Shown in pieces: positions 29,155 to 37,154 of a stretch of 64,000 nt of DNA. Origin of the DNA: Paraburkholderia sp. D15 (GTDB lineage: Bacteria; Pseudomonadota; Gammaproteobacteria; Burkholderiales; Burkholderiaceae). The stretch covers positions 3,100,001 through 3,164,000 of the forward strand of contig NZ_CP110395.1 in the NCBI RefSeq assembly GCF_029910215.1, read 5' to 3'. The position numbers were made by a program, and so were the translations under genes. The notes below the pieces were generated by a model that had not been told where the DNA came from, did not search any database, and saw only the letters and a program-made list of their open reading frames with translations. Every line of letters starts with the position of its first letter. The stretch's first letter is position 1.

Positions 29155-29964
29155 GTGAAGATACGCGTGCTGTCCGATCTGCATCTGGAGAACGAGGAGC
29201 CCGAACTGATTCCGCATGCGCAGGCGGATCTGATCGTGCTGGCGGGCGACATCCACAATCATGCGGCCGGCCCGCGCTGGGCCGCGCAGGCGTTCGACGA
29301 CGCCGTGCCGGTGGTCTACGTGCCCGGCAATCACGAGTACTACGACGGCGAGTTCGGCGCGCTCGATGCGGCGCTGTACGACGCCGCCGCGCAGGTCGAG
29401 AACGTGCACGTGCTGAACAACGCCACGCTCACCGATCCGCAGGGACGCTGGCGCGTGCTCGGCACGACCCTGTGGACCGACTTCGCGTTATACGGCTCGG
29501 ACCCGGCCACCCTGGCGGAATCGATCGACGCATCGCGCCGCGCGATGCTCGACTTCAACGGCCCGATCCAGATGCACTGGCCGCACGACCCGCATGACGA
29601 CGACGCGCGCGAGTTCACGCCCGCCGATTCGCTCGCCCTGCACCGGCGGGCACGCGCCTGGCTCGAAGGCGAACTGGCGAAACCGTTCGGCGGCAAGACG
29701 ATCGTCGTCACGCATCACGCGCCGCATCGCTTGAGTCTGGCCGAGCGGTACGCGCAGGATCGCGTGTCGGCGGGATTCGTCTGCCATTTGCCGGAGCTGG
29801 TGCGCGCGCCGGTTGCGCTGTGGATTCACGGCCATACGCATACGTCGTTCGACTACAGCGTCGAAGGCACACGCGTGGTCTGCAACCCGCGCGGCTATCT
29901 CGACCGGCGTACGGGGCGCTGGGAAAATCCGGCATTCCGGTGGGACAAGGTGATCGAGGTCTGA
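29155..29964 (+). CDS. metallophosphoesterase
   Basis: This is a 269-residue calcineurin-like phosphoesterase. All five metal and catalytic motifs are present: SDLHLE (residue 6), GDIHNH, GNHEYY, THHAPH and GHTHTS. It acts in the cytoplasm on a phosphoester that cannot be predicted. No ATG fits; GTG at 29155 (MKIRVLSDLHLE) lies 9 nt after AGGAG and is chosen over GTG at 29149, which would leave only 3 nt. Confidence 0.88.
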   Translation: MKIRVLSDLHLENEEPELIPHAQADLIVLAGDIHNHAAGPRWAAQAFDDAVPVVYVPGNHEYYDGEFGALDAALYDAAAQVENVHVLNNATLTDPQGRWRVLGTTLWTDFALYGSDPATLAESIDASRRAMLDFNGPIQMHWPHDPHDDDAREFTPADSLALHRRARAWLEGELAKPFGGKTIVVTHHAPHRLSLAERYAQDRVSAGFVCHLPELVRAPVALWIHGHTHTSFDYSVEGTRVVCNPRGYLDRRTGRWENPAFRWDKVIEV

Positions 29965-29980
29965 CGCCGGCTTCGCGTCG

Positions 29981-30100
29981 ATGGACAGCATGAAGCGCAT
30001 GGACCGCGAGCCCGACGACGAACCGGGTTCGATCGAAGCGCGCTGGAATGAATGGCCGAACGGCCTGAGAGACCTGCTAAAAGCGAAACGGGTCGAGTGA
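29981..30100 (+). CDS. possible 39-residue protein (weak)
   Basis: A short frame follows the phosphoesterase by 16 nt and encodes a charged peptide (MDSMKRMDREPDDEPGS at the start, then EARWNEWPNGLRDLL). There is no clear Shine-Dalgarno and no recognised family. It may be chance coding in GC-rich DNA. Confidence 0.25.
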   Translation: MDSMKRMDREPDDEPGSIEARWNEWPNGLRDLLKAKRVE

Positions 30101-30191
30101 CCCGCAAGACGGGGCGAACCGGGCGAACGGGGGCGAAAGGATGCCAAAGGCGCGGCATCGAATGGCCGCGCCGGCATCCATCCCCGAACGC

Positions 30192-30350
30192 TTACCGATC
30201 CTGACGCCGGCTCCGCGCTTCCGGCTGCTCGACCTTGACCGGCACCAGTTGCGGCTGCTGTTCGCGCAGACGGCGCAACAGATCGCGCGATGCCGCGATT
30301 CCGATCAGTCCCATCATGACGGCCACGCCGATCATCAGATGCGTATCCAT
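30192..30350 (-). CDS. small single-pass membrane protein, 52 residues
   Basis: A short minus-strand gene starts at ATG 30350 after GAGG (5 nt spacing). It encodes a hydrophobic N-terminal segment (MIGVAVMMGLIGIAASRD), then a strongly basic tail (LLRRLREQQPQLVPVKVEQ, ending in RSRRQDR). The charge pattern gives a membrane helix with cytoplasmic C-terminus. Codon use matches the genome. I do not recognise a family. The flanks (29965-30191 and 30351-30596) hold nothing else I can support apart from the weak frame at 29981. Confidence 0.55.
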   Translation of the reverse strand: MDTHLMIGVAVMMGLIGIAASRDLLRRLREQQPQLVPVKVEQPEARSRRQDR

Positions 30351-30596
30351 GAATCCCTCGTCCTTCAGTTAGTGCGGTTTGCCGAACGGCAGCGAAAAAT
30401 GTGCGCGTCCGGCTGAAGCGGCAGCGCGTGAACGACACGTTAGCAAATCGGCCGGCGGGGAGAAGTAAGGAAATGTTGCGGCGCGATAGCGATGTAACAG
30501 GACCCAAGACCTACGCGCCCGCGCCCCGGGAAAACCGGCTGCGCAAACCTCGCGACACGGCGTCGCTCGGGGCCGCCCAGGCCTATTCACCGCTGC

Positions 30597-31535
30597 TCAG
30601 GTCCGCGCAAACTGCCGCAATTCCTCATGATCGACGGCCAGCGTCGCGGGCAGTTCATCGCGCAGAAACTCGACCCACGTGCGGATTTTCGCGTCCAGAT
30701 ACTGGCGCGACGGATACAACGCATACAGATTCATTTCCTGCGACGTGTATTCCGGCAACAGCCAGACCAGATCGCCGCTGCGCAAACCGCTGATCGCCGA
30801 GTAGATCGGGATCAGGCCGATGCCCATGCCCCGGCACGCCGCCACCGCCATCGCCTCGGCCACGTTCACCTGGAACGAGGTGTTGCCGAGTTCGACGGTT
30901 TCCTCGCCGTTCGGGCCGTCGAAGGTCCATTTATCCGGCGGAAACACCGGCGTGACCATCTGCATGCAGGTGTGATGCGCGAGATCGGCGGGCGTCTGCG
31001 GCACGCCGTGCCGCTCCAGATATGCCGGCGACGCGCACGCGATGCTGAACGCGCTGCCCAGCCGCTGCGACACGAGCCCCGAGTCCGGCAGGCCGGTGGC
31101 GAGCGTCAGCGACACGTCGAAACCTTCGTCGAGCAGATCCGGCATGCGCTGCGCGAGCGTCAATTCGATCTGCACGTCCGGATAGCGCTCGCGATAGCGG
31201 CCCACGGCCGGCACGACGTAGTGCTGGCCGAAGCTCGTCATGGCGTGAACCTTGAGTTTGCCGGACGGCCGCGCGTGGGCGTCGCTCGCCTCGGCTTCGG
31301 CCTGATCGACGTACGCGAGGATCTGCTCGCAGCGCTGCAGATAGCGCTCGCCCGCCTCGGTCAACGCGATGCGGCGCGTGGTGCGGTTCAGCAGACGCGT
31401 ACGTAGATGCGCCTCCAGATCGGACACTGCGCGCGACGCATAGGCCGTGGTGGTGTTCAGGTGCTGCGCGGCACCGGTAAAGCTGCCCGCTTCGACCACC
31501 CGGACGAAGACGCGCATGTTTTGAAGCGTATCCAT
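30597..31535 (-). CDS. LysR-family regulator divergent from the efflux operon (AaeR-like)
   Basis: This is a 312-residue LysR-type regulator. The HTH is MDTLQNMRVFVRVVEAGSFT then AAQHLNTTTAYASRAVSDLE, and the effector domain starts near residue 92 (GKLKVHAMTSFGQHYVVP). Start at ATG 31535; the 30 extra upstream codons are shadows. In E. coli the LysR regulator AaeR sits divergent from aaeXAB and responds to aromatic carboxylic acids; the same arrangement here supports an AaeR-like role. Confidence 0.9.
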   Translation of the reverse strand: MDTLQNMRVFVRVVEAGSFTGAAQHLNTTTAYASRAVSDLEAHLRTRLLNRTTRRIALTEAGERYLQRCEQILAYVDQAEAEASDAHARPSGKLKVHAMTSFGQHYVVPAVGRYRERYPDVQIELTLAQRMPDLLDEGFDVSLTLATGLPDSGLVSQRLGSAFSIACASPAYLERHGVPQTPADLAHHTCMQMVTPVFPPDKWTFDGPNGEETVELGNTSFQVNVAEAMAVAACRGMGIGLIPIYSAISGLRSGDLVWLLPEYTSQEMNLYALYPSRQYLDAKIRTWVEFLRDELPATLAVDHEELRQFART

Positions 31536-31652
31536 GACTGTCCCATGCAACGTAGCCGCGGCTCGGAGAGCACGCGCGCACCAAAGCGGCGATGAGCGGG
31601 CAATTGCGCCGCGCTCCGGCCCCATACAACGTCCGTTGCGATTTTATCGGAA

Positions 31653-31700
31653 GCGATTGTTACACGATTCGCAAAGGCGATTGTCTCACAATCCGTAAAA
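31653..31700. promoter_or_regulatory. two adjacent 24-bp operator-like repeats before the efflux operon
   Basis: Two abutting 24-bp direct repeats (31653-31676 and 31677-31700) both start GCGATTGT, have CAC at positions 11-13, and end in an AAA-rich tail. Each is partly palindromic; the second holds GATTGT-N3-ACAATC. They lie 87-134 nt before the efflux start and 118-165 nt before the LysR start, the expected site for a LysR tetramer. Confidence 0.6.
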
Positions 31701-31786
31701 ATGCCTTGCATCTTTACCGGTTATTCCGCAATCAATCTAAAAATACAATGACGCACAGGCATCTATAGTCAATTTTGGAGGAAATC

Positions 31787-33301
31787 GTGCAGTCTCCGGT
31801 ACAGAAAAGGGTCGTCGCAGCCGCGGTTCTTACGATCCTATTAACAATCGCCGGCTGCGCCAGTACCGGAGGCATCGCGCCGCAAGCGAGCGGCGTCGAT
31901 CCTTCCTCGCTCGACGCGGGCAACGCGATTCGCGCCGCCGCGGCCGACGCCCAGTGGCCCGCCGCCGACTGGTGGCGCGCCTACGACGATCCGCAACTGA
32001 ACGCGTGGATCGACGCCGCGCAGGCCGGCAACCCGAGCCTCGCGGCTGCCCAGGCCCGTGTGCGCGAAGCGATGTCGATGGCGGGCGTGGCACGCGCCGC
32101 GCTCGCGCCGCAGGTCAACGGCAGTCTGTCGATCCAGCGTCAGAAGTGGGCCGACAACCTGTACTACGGTCCGGGCCCGCTCGCGGGCGAGCAATCGTGG
32201 AACAACACCGGCACGCTGGGACTGTCGTATCACCTCGATCTGTGGGGCAAGGACAGCAACGCCGCCGAACGCGCGCTCGACGCCGCGCACGCCAGCGCCG
32301 CCGATGCGCGCGCCGCCCAGCTCGAACTCGACAACAACGTGGTGCGCACGTACATCGAGATGTCGCTGAACTACGCGCTGCTCGACATCGCCAAAGCGAC
32401 CGTGCAGCAACAACAGCAGATCGTCGATCTGGCGACGCGTCGTCTGAAGGGCGGCATCGGCACGCAGCTCGAAGTGAGCCAGGCCGAAACGCCGATGCCC
32501 GAATACGAACGGCAGATCGACGCGCTCGAAGAAAAGATCGCGCTCGGCCGCAATCAGCTGGCCGCGCTGGCCGGCAAGGGACCGGGCGCGGGCGACACGA
32601 TCCAGCGCCCGGCGCTGTCCCTGAGCAACGCGCCCGCGAGTCTGCCGGCCGCCCTGCCCGCCGGTCTGATCGGCCATCGGCCGGACGTGGTCGCGGCGCG
32701 CTGGACGGTGGCGGCGCAGGCGCGCGGCATCGACGTCGCCAAGGCCGGCTTCTATCCGGACATCAACCTGCTCGCATCGATCGGCGGTTATGCGGCGATG
32801 GGGCCGCTGTTCCAGTTCCTGAAAGACCCGTCGCATAGCTGGAGCGCGGGGCCGGCGCTGTCGTTGCCGATTCTCGACGGCGGACGTCTGCGCTCGCAGC
32901 TCGGCGCGGCATCGGCGGGTTACGACGAGGCGGTCGAGCGTTACAACCAGTCGATCGTCGGCGCGTTGAAGGACGTGTCCGATCAGGTGATCCGGCTGCG
33001 TTCGCTGGCCACCCAGGCCAACGACGCCGATCGTTCGGTCGCGGCGGCTCGCAAGAACTACGAACTGTCGCGCGAAGGGTATCGCCGCGGCCTCACCGAC
33101 TATCTGAACGTGCTGGTCGCGCAGAACCAGTTGCTGCGCGCGCAGGAAGGCGTCGCGAAGATTCAGGCGGAACGGCTGGGCGCGCATGCGGCGCTGGTGA
33201 CGGCGCTCGGCGGCGGGCTGGATGAGCCGGCCAACGGGCCGACCGCGACTCAGACGCTGCCGGCGCACGGCAAGGCCGGCGCCGCGCCGAAACTCGACTA
33301 A
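31787..33301 (+). CDS. RND/FUSC-type efflux outer-membrane lipoprotein (NodT family)
   Basis: This is a 504-residue outer-membrane factor. The lipoprotein signal is AAAVLTILLTIAGC with the acylated Cys near residue 24. Two outer-membrane-efflux (TolC-like) repeats follow, with WWRAYDDPQLNAWIDAA, GNPSLAAAQARV, LSYHLDLWGKD and GLIGHRPDVVAARW. The start is a GTG at 31787 preceded by GGAGG with 5 nt spacing; the TTG at 31775 overlaps that Shine-Dalgarno. E. coli aaeXAB relies on TolC encoded elsewhere, whereas here the outer-membrane component is the first gene of the operon. Confidence 0.92.
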   Translation: MQSPVQKRVVAAAVLTILLTIAGCASTGGIAPQASGVDPSSLDAGNAIRAAAADAQWPAADWWRAYDDPQLNAWIDAAQAGNPSLAAAQARVREAMSMAGVARAALAPQVNGSLSIQRQKWADNLYYGPGPLAGEQSWNNTGTLGLSYHLDLWGKDSNAAERALDAAHASAADARAAQLELDNNVVRTYIEMSLNYALLDIAKATVQQQQQIVDLATRRLKGGIGTQLEVSQAETPMPEYERQIDALEEKIALGRNQLAALAGKGPGAGDTIQRPALSLSNAPASLPAALPAGLIGHRPDVVAARWTVAAQARGIDVAKAGFYPDINLLASIGGYAAMGPLFQFLKDPSHSWSAGPALSLPILDGGRLRSQLGAASAGYDEAVERYNQSIVGALKDVSDQVIRLRSLATQANDADRSVAAARKNYELSREGYRRGLTDYLNVLVAQNQLLRAQEGVAKIQAERLGAHAALVTALGGGLDEPANGPTATQTLPAHGKAGAAPKLD

Positions 33302-33312
33302 GGCCGCCGATC

Positions 33313-35520
33313 ATGTCCGCCTCCTCCTCCGCCCCGCGCCCCTGGTCGCTCGCCGCGCTCTACGCGGCCGCCGCCGACTGGGCGCGCCACGACGGCCTCA
33401 CGTGGATCTACCTGTTCAAGGCGCTCGCCGCGTGTTTCCTCGCGCTCGGCATCGCGATGAAACTCGACCTGCCGCAGCCGCGCACCGCGATGACCACCGT
33501 GTTCATCGTGATGCAGCCGCAAAGCGGAATGGTGTTCGCGAAGAGCTTCTACCGGATCTGCGGCACGCTGGTCGGCCTCGTCGTGATGCTCGCGCTGATC
33601 GGCCTGTTCGCGCAGCAGCCGGAACTGTTCATCGTCTCGACCGCGATCTGGGTCGGCATCTGCACCGCCGGCGCGGCGCGCAACCGTAACTTCAAGTCGT
33701 ACGGCTTCGTGCTGGCCGGCTACACCGCCGCGCTGATCGGCATTCCCGCCTCGCAGCATCCGGACGGCGCATTTCTCAGCGCGCTGACGCGGGTCGCCGA
33801 GGTGGTGGTCGGCATCGTCTGCGCGGGCGCGGTGAGCGGCCTGGTGTTTCCGCAGTTCGCCGGCCTGCAGATGCGCGGCACCGTGCGCGCACGTTTCTCG
33901 GCGTTCGTCGAGTATGTGTCCGCGTCGCTTGCCGGGCACAACGACCGCGCGAAAATCGAGGCGACCAATGCGCGCTTCGTCGCGGACATCGTCGGCTTCG
34001 AGGCGGCGCGCAGCGTCGCGGTATTCGAAGGCCCCGATTCGCGGATGCGCGGCGGCCGCCTCGCCCGGCTGAACAGCGAGTTCATGACCGCGTCGACGCG
34101 CTTTCACGCGTTGCATCAGTTGATGAACCGTCTGCGCGACGCGGATACCCACGGCGCGGCCATCGCGATCGATGCGCTCGAACCGTATTTCAAGGAAATC
34201 GCCCCGCTGCTCGCCCGGTCCGGCGAGCCGGTGCTGAGCGCGGCCGATGCCGCACACGCCGCCGCACAGCTCGCCGCCTACAAGGCCGAACTGCCGAAGC
34301 GCGTGCGCGCGACGCGCGGCGCGCTCGAAGCGCATCCGGAAGCGCCGCGGCTCGACTTCGACACCGGCGCGGAACTGCTGTACCGCTTCATCGACGATCT
34401 GCACGCGTACGCGGCGACCTACGCGTCGCTCGCCGTCGACACGCATGAACGCGAGCGCTGGATCGAACGTTACGAGCCGAAGACCAACGCGATCGCGGCG
34501 GGCGTCGCGGGCGTGCGGGCCGCGCTCGTGATGATGGCGCTCGGCGCGTTCTGGATCGCGACCGCGTGGCCGAGCGGCTCGACCTTGACGCTGAACGCGG
34601 CGGCCGTGTGCGCGCTGGCGTCGGCGTCGCCGGATCCGAAGCGCACGGTGTTCCAGATGGCGGCCGGCACGCTGGTCGCGTCGGTGATGGGAATGATCGC
34701 GGTGTACTGGGTGTTTCCGCGCGTCGACGGTTTTCCGCTGATGTGCGCCGCGCTCACGCCGTTCCTGCTGCTCGGCGTGTTCATGACGACGCGTCCGGCG
34801 CTGGCCGGTTACGGCGTCGGCTATTGCATCTTCTTCTGCTTTCTCGCCGGGCCGGACAACGTGATCCATTACGACCCGAGCGGCACGCTGAACGACGCGA
34901 TCGCGCTCGTGCTGTCGATGCTGGTGTCGTCGATCGCCTTCGCGGTGCTGTTGCCGCCGTCGACGCCGTGGCTGCGCAACCGCCTGCTGGTGGACCTGCG
35001 TCGTCAGGTCGTGCTGGCGAGCCGCGCGGGAATGCGGCGGGTGCGTTCGCGCTTCGAGAGCGGCGCGCGCGACCTGATGTTCCAGATCAACGCGTTGGCG
35101 CCGAACGAGCCCGAGCTGAAACGCGACACGTTGCGCTGGCTGTTCGCCGTGCTCGAAGTCGGCAACGCGATGATCGATCTGCGCCACGAAGTCGCGACGC
35201 TGCCCGCCGACGCGCGTTACGCGAAAACGATGCCGTGGCGCGTGACGTTGCGGACGATGCGCGACGCGCTGACCGCGCTGTTCGAGCGGCCGCGCGCGGA
35301 CCGGTTCGACCGCGCGCTGGCCGCGATGGCCGATGCGATCGCGGCCGTGCAGCAGGTGCTGGCCGCGTTCACGCCGCCGCGCGAGGAGCGGCATCGGCTG
35401 CAACGCATTCTGAGTCAACTGCATTTCATTCGTACCGCGCTGCTCGATCCGCAATCGCCGCTTGAACCGTTGATGAGCGGACGTGCCGACGCGTCAGAGG
35501 GAGTTCGTCATGCCACGTGA
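33313..35520 (+). CDS. aaeB: FUSC-family efflux membrane protein (AaeB-like)
   Basis: This is a 735-residue aromatic-acid exporter-family inner-membrane protein. It has two blocks of about five or six transmembrane helices (residues about 30-190 and 395-560) separated and followed by soluble regions. The motif KLDLPQPRTAMTTVFIVMQPQSGMVFAKS is typical of the FUSC/AaeB N-terminus. It follows the lipoprotein gene by 11 nt, and its last 11 nt overlap the DUF1656 gene. By analogy it exports hydroxylated aromatic carboxylates. Confidence 0.88.
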   Translation: MSASSSAPRPWSLAALYAAAADWARHDGLTWIYLFKALAACFLALGIAMKLDLPQPRTAMTTVFIVMQPQSGMVFAKSFYRICGTLVGLVVMLALIGLFAQQPELFIVSTAIWVGICTAGAARNRNFKSYGFVLAGYTAALIGIPASQHPDGAFLSALTRVAEVVVGIVCAGAVSGLVFPQFAGLQMRGTVRARFSAFVEYVSASLAGHNDRAKIEATNARFVADIVGFEAARSVAVFEGPDSRMRGGRLARLNSEFMTASTRFHALHQLMNRLRDADTHGAAIAIDALEPYFKEIAPLLARSGEPVLSAADAAHAAAQLAAYKAELPKRVRATRGALEAHPEAPRLDFDTGAELLYRFIDDLHAYAATYASLAVDTHERERWIERYEPKTNAIAAGVAGVRAALVMMALGAFWIATAWPSGSTLTLNAAAVCALASASPDPKRTVFQMAAGTLVASVMGMIAVYWVFPRVDGFPLMCAALTPFLLLGVFMTTRPALAGYGVGYCIFFCFLAGPDNVIHYDPSGTLNDAIALVLSMLVSSIAFAVLLPPSTPWLRNRLLVDLRRQVVLASRAGMRRVRSRFESGARDLMFQINALAPNEPELKRDTLRWLFAVLEVGNAMIDLRHEVATLPADARYAKTMPWRVTLRTMRDALTALFERPRADRFDRALAAMADAIAAVQQVLAAFTPPREERHRLQRILSQLHFIRTALLDPQSPLEPLMSGRADASEGVRHAT

Positions 35521-35710
35521 TATCGCTGTTTTCGACGCCTACGTGCCGGCCATCGTGCTGCTGTTCATCGCGGGGTCGGCGCTGACCTGGGTGCTGGACC
35601 GCGCGATCGCTTATACCGGGCTATACCGCGTGGTGTGGCATCCGTCCTTGTTCCGGGCCAGTTTGCTCGTGTGTGTGTGCGGCGTGCTGGGTCTCGCCGT
35701 TTATCGCTGA
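35510..35710 (+). CDS. aaeX: DUF1656 small membrane protein (AaeX-like)
   Basis: This is a 66-residue protein with two transmembrane helices (AYVPAIVLLFIAGSALTWVL and SLLVCVCGVLGLAVY) and the family motif WHPSLFRASL. The E. coli AaeX is nearly the same size. The ATG at 35510 follows GAGGGAG and lies inside the end of the FUSC gene. It always travels with FUSC and HlyD partners, but its own function is not known. Confidence 0.9.
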   Translation: MPRDIAVFDAYVPAIVLLFIAGSALTWVLDRAIAYTGLYRVVWHPSLFRASLLVCVCGVLGLAVYR

Positions 35711-35723
35711 TCAGAGTCGAATC

Positions 35724-36584
35724 ATGACCATCCGAAATCTTGTGGGCTTCGTCGCGACAGCCGTTATTTTCATCGTCGCGATTTTGATTGGGCGCGTGCT
35801 GTGGGTTCATTACATGGATGAACCGTGGACGCGCGATGGGCGCGTGCGCGCCGAGATCGTCAATGTCGCGCCGGACGTATCGGGCGCGGTGGTGGATTTG
35901 CCGGTGAAGGACAACCAGCTGGTGAAGAAGGGCGATCTGTTGATGCAGATCGATCCGTCGCACTACGAGATCGCGGTCGAGCAGGCGCAGGCGGCGGTGG
36001 CCGCGCGCAAGGCCGAGTTGCAGATGAAGCGCGACGATGCGCAGCGGCGCGCGGATATGGATGCGCTGGTGGTGTCGAAGGAGAGTCGCGAGAATGCGAC
36101 GCATACGGCTTCAGCCGCCGAGGCTTCGTATCAGCAGGCGATGGCCGCGCTCGATGCCGCGAAATTGAATCTTGCGCGCACGCGGGTGGTGGCGCCGGTC
36201 GATGGCTATGTGACCAATCTGAATGTATTCCGCGGGGACTATGCGACGGCCGGGGCGGCGAAGCTGGCGATCGTCGATAGCCATTCGTTCTGGGTTTATG
36301 GGTATTTTGAGGAGACCAAGCTGCCGCATGTGCGGGTCGGGGATAAGGCTGAAATCCGGTTGATGAGTGGGGGGACCTTGCGGGGGCATGTCGAGAGTAT
36401 TTCTCGAGGGATTTATGACCGGGATAATCCGCAGAGCCGGGAGTTGGTGGCTGATGTGAATCCGACTTTCAACTGGGTGAGGTTGGCGCAGAGGGTACCC
36501 GTTCGGGTGGGGATTGATTTTGTGCCCGAGGGGGTGGTGTTGGCGGCTGGGATTACTTGTACTGTGGTTGTTCAGCCTGGTTGA
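35724..36584 (+). CDS. aaeA: HlyD-family periplasmic adaptor (AaeA-like)
   Basis: This is a 286-residue membrane-fusion protein. It has one N-terminal anchor helix (LVGFVATAVIFIVAILIGRV), a biotinyl-lipoyl-like half (DVSGAVVDLPVKDNQLVKKGDLLMQID), a short coiled-coil hairpin (residues about 85-145), then RTRVVAPVDGYVTNLNVFRGDY and a beta-barrel. It bridges the FUSC pump to the outer-membrane factor. Codon use becomes sloppier in the last third but the frame is intact. It is the last gene before repeat element A. Confidence 0.9.
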   Translation: MTIRNLVGFVATAVIFIVAILIGRVLWVHYMDEPWTRDGRVRAEIVNVAPDVSGAVVDLPVKDNQLVKKGDLLMQIDPSHYEIAVEQAQAAVAARKAELQMKRDDAQRRADMDALVVSKESRENATHTASAAEASYQQAMAALDAAKLNLARTRVVAPVDGYVTNLNVFRGDYATAGAAKLAIVDSHSFWVYGYFEETKLPHVRVGDKAEIRLMSGGTLRGHVESISRGIYDRDNPQSRELVADVNPTFNWVRLAQRVPVRVGIDFVPEGVVLAAGITCTVVVQPG

Positions 36585-36615
36585 TTCTGGTTTTTTCTTT
36601 TCTGGTTTTTTCTTT

Positions 36616-37140
36616 TCTGGAGTTTTTGGCCTTTCCTTGCATTCTTATCGGTCTATTAGCGTTGCCCCTGTGCGGGGCGGCACTTACTCTCTTTGCCGCG
36701 GCAAAGAGAGTAAGCAGAGAAAGCCGCTTCACACCGCCAGCTTATAAGCGGGTCCCCCGCGCAGTCACGATAGTGGTGCATCTGGAATCCGTGTTTCCGC
36801 GCACTCGGCGTTCGTGACAAGGCAGTCATGCTTCCGGCGGCGCTGCGCGCGCCCCGGGGCAAATCTAACGCCACCCTCCGGTTTGGATGGACCGCCCCGA
36901 CGAGCGCGCAGCGCGAGACGGGATGAAAGAGTCCTTTGTCACGAGCGGGGAGTGTGCGAGGGCACGGATTCCAGATGGGCCACTACCGTGGCTGTGCGAG
37001 GTGCCCGCTTATGAGCTGGCGGTGTGAAGCGGCTTTCTCTGCTTACTCTCTTTGCCGCGGCAAAGAGAGTAAGTGCCGCCCCGCACAGGGGCAACGCTAA
37101 TAGACCACTAACAATACAAGGAAAGGCCCAAATTCCAGAC
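36616..37140. repeat. composite inverted-repeat element A (short centre)
   Basis: Two arms of about 195 nt face each other: left about 36626-36820, right about 36936-37130. Each arm contains a GCCCC/GGGGC hairpin and a perfect 32-bp palindrome centred on GCCGCGGC (36683-36714 and 37042-37073). The centre of about 115 nt lacks most of the 215-nt centre seen in elements B and C. It fills the gap between the convergent aaeA-like and chemoreceptor genes. Short open frames in the arms are judged non-coding. Confidence 0.9.
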
Positions 37141-37154
37141 AAAGAAAGACCCAA

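Noticed and set aside
33298..35454. Long antisense open frame of about 718 codons opposite the FUSC gene
   Set aside because: It is rich in Arg, His and Ala in the pattern of a reversed GC-rich gene, has no family motifs, and the sense frame is a clear AaeB-like pump.
36557..36874. Short open frames inside the repeat arms here and at 47921-48193, 48349-48567, 52736-53236 and 53449-53706
   Set aside because: All are the same translated repeat, open on both strands, with no own ribosome-binding site; treated as non-coding repeat unless conservation tests show otherwise.
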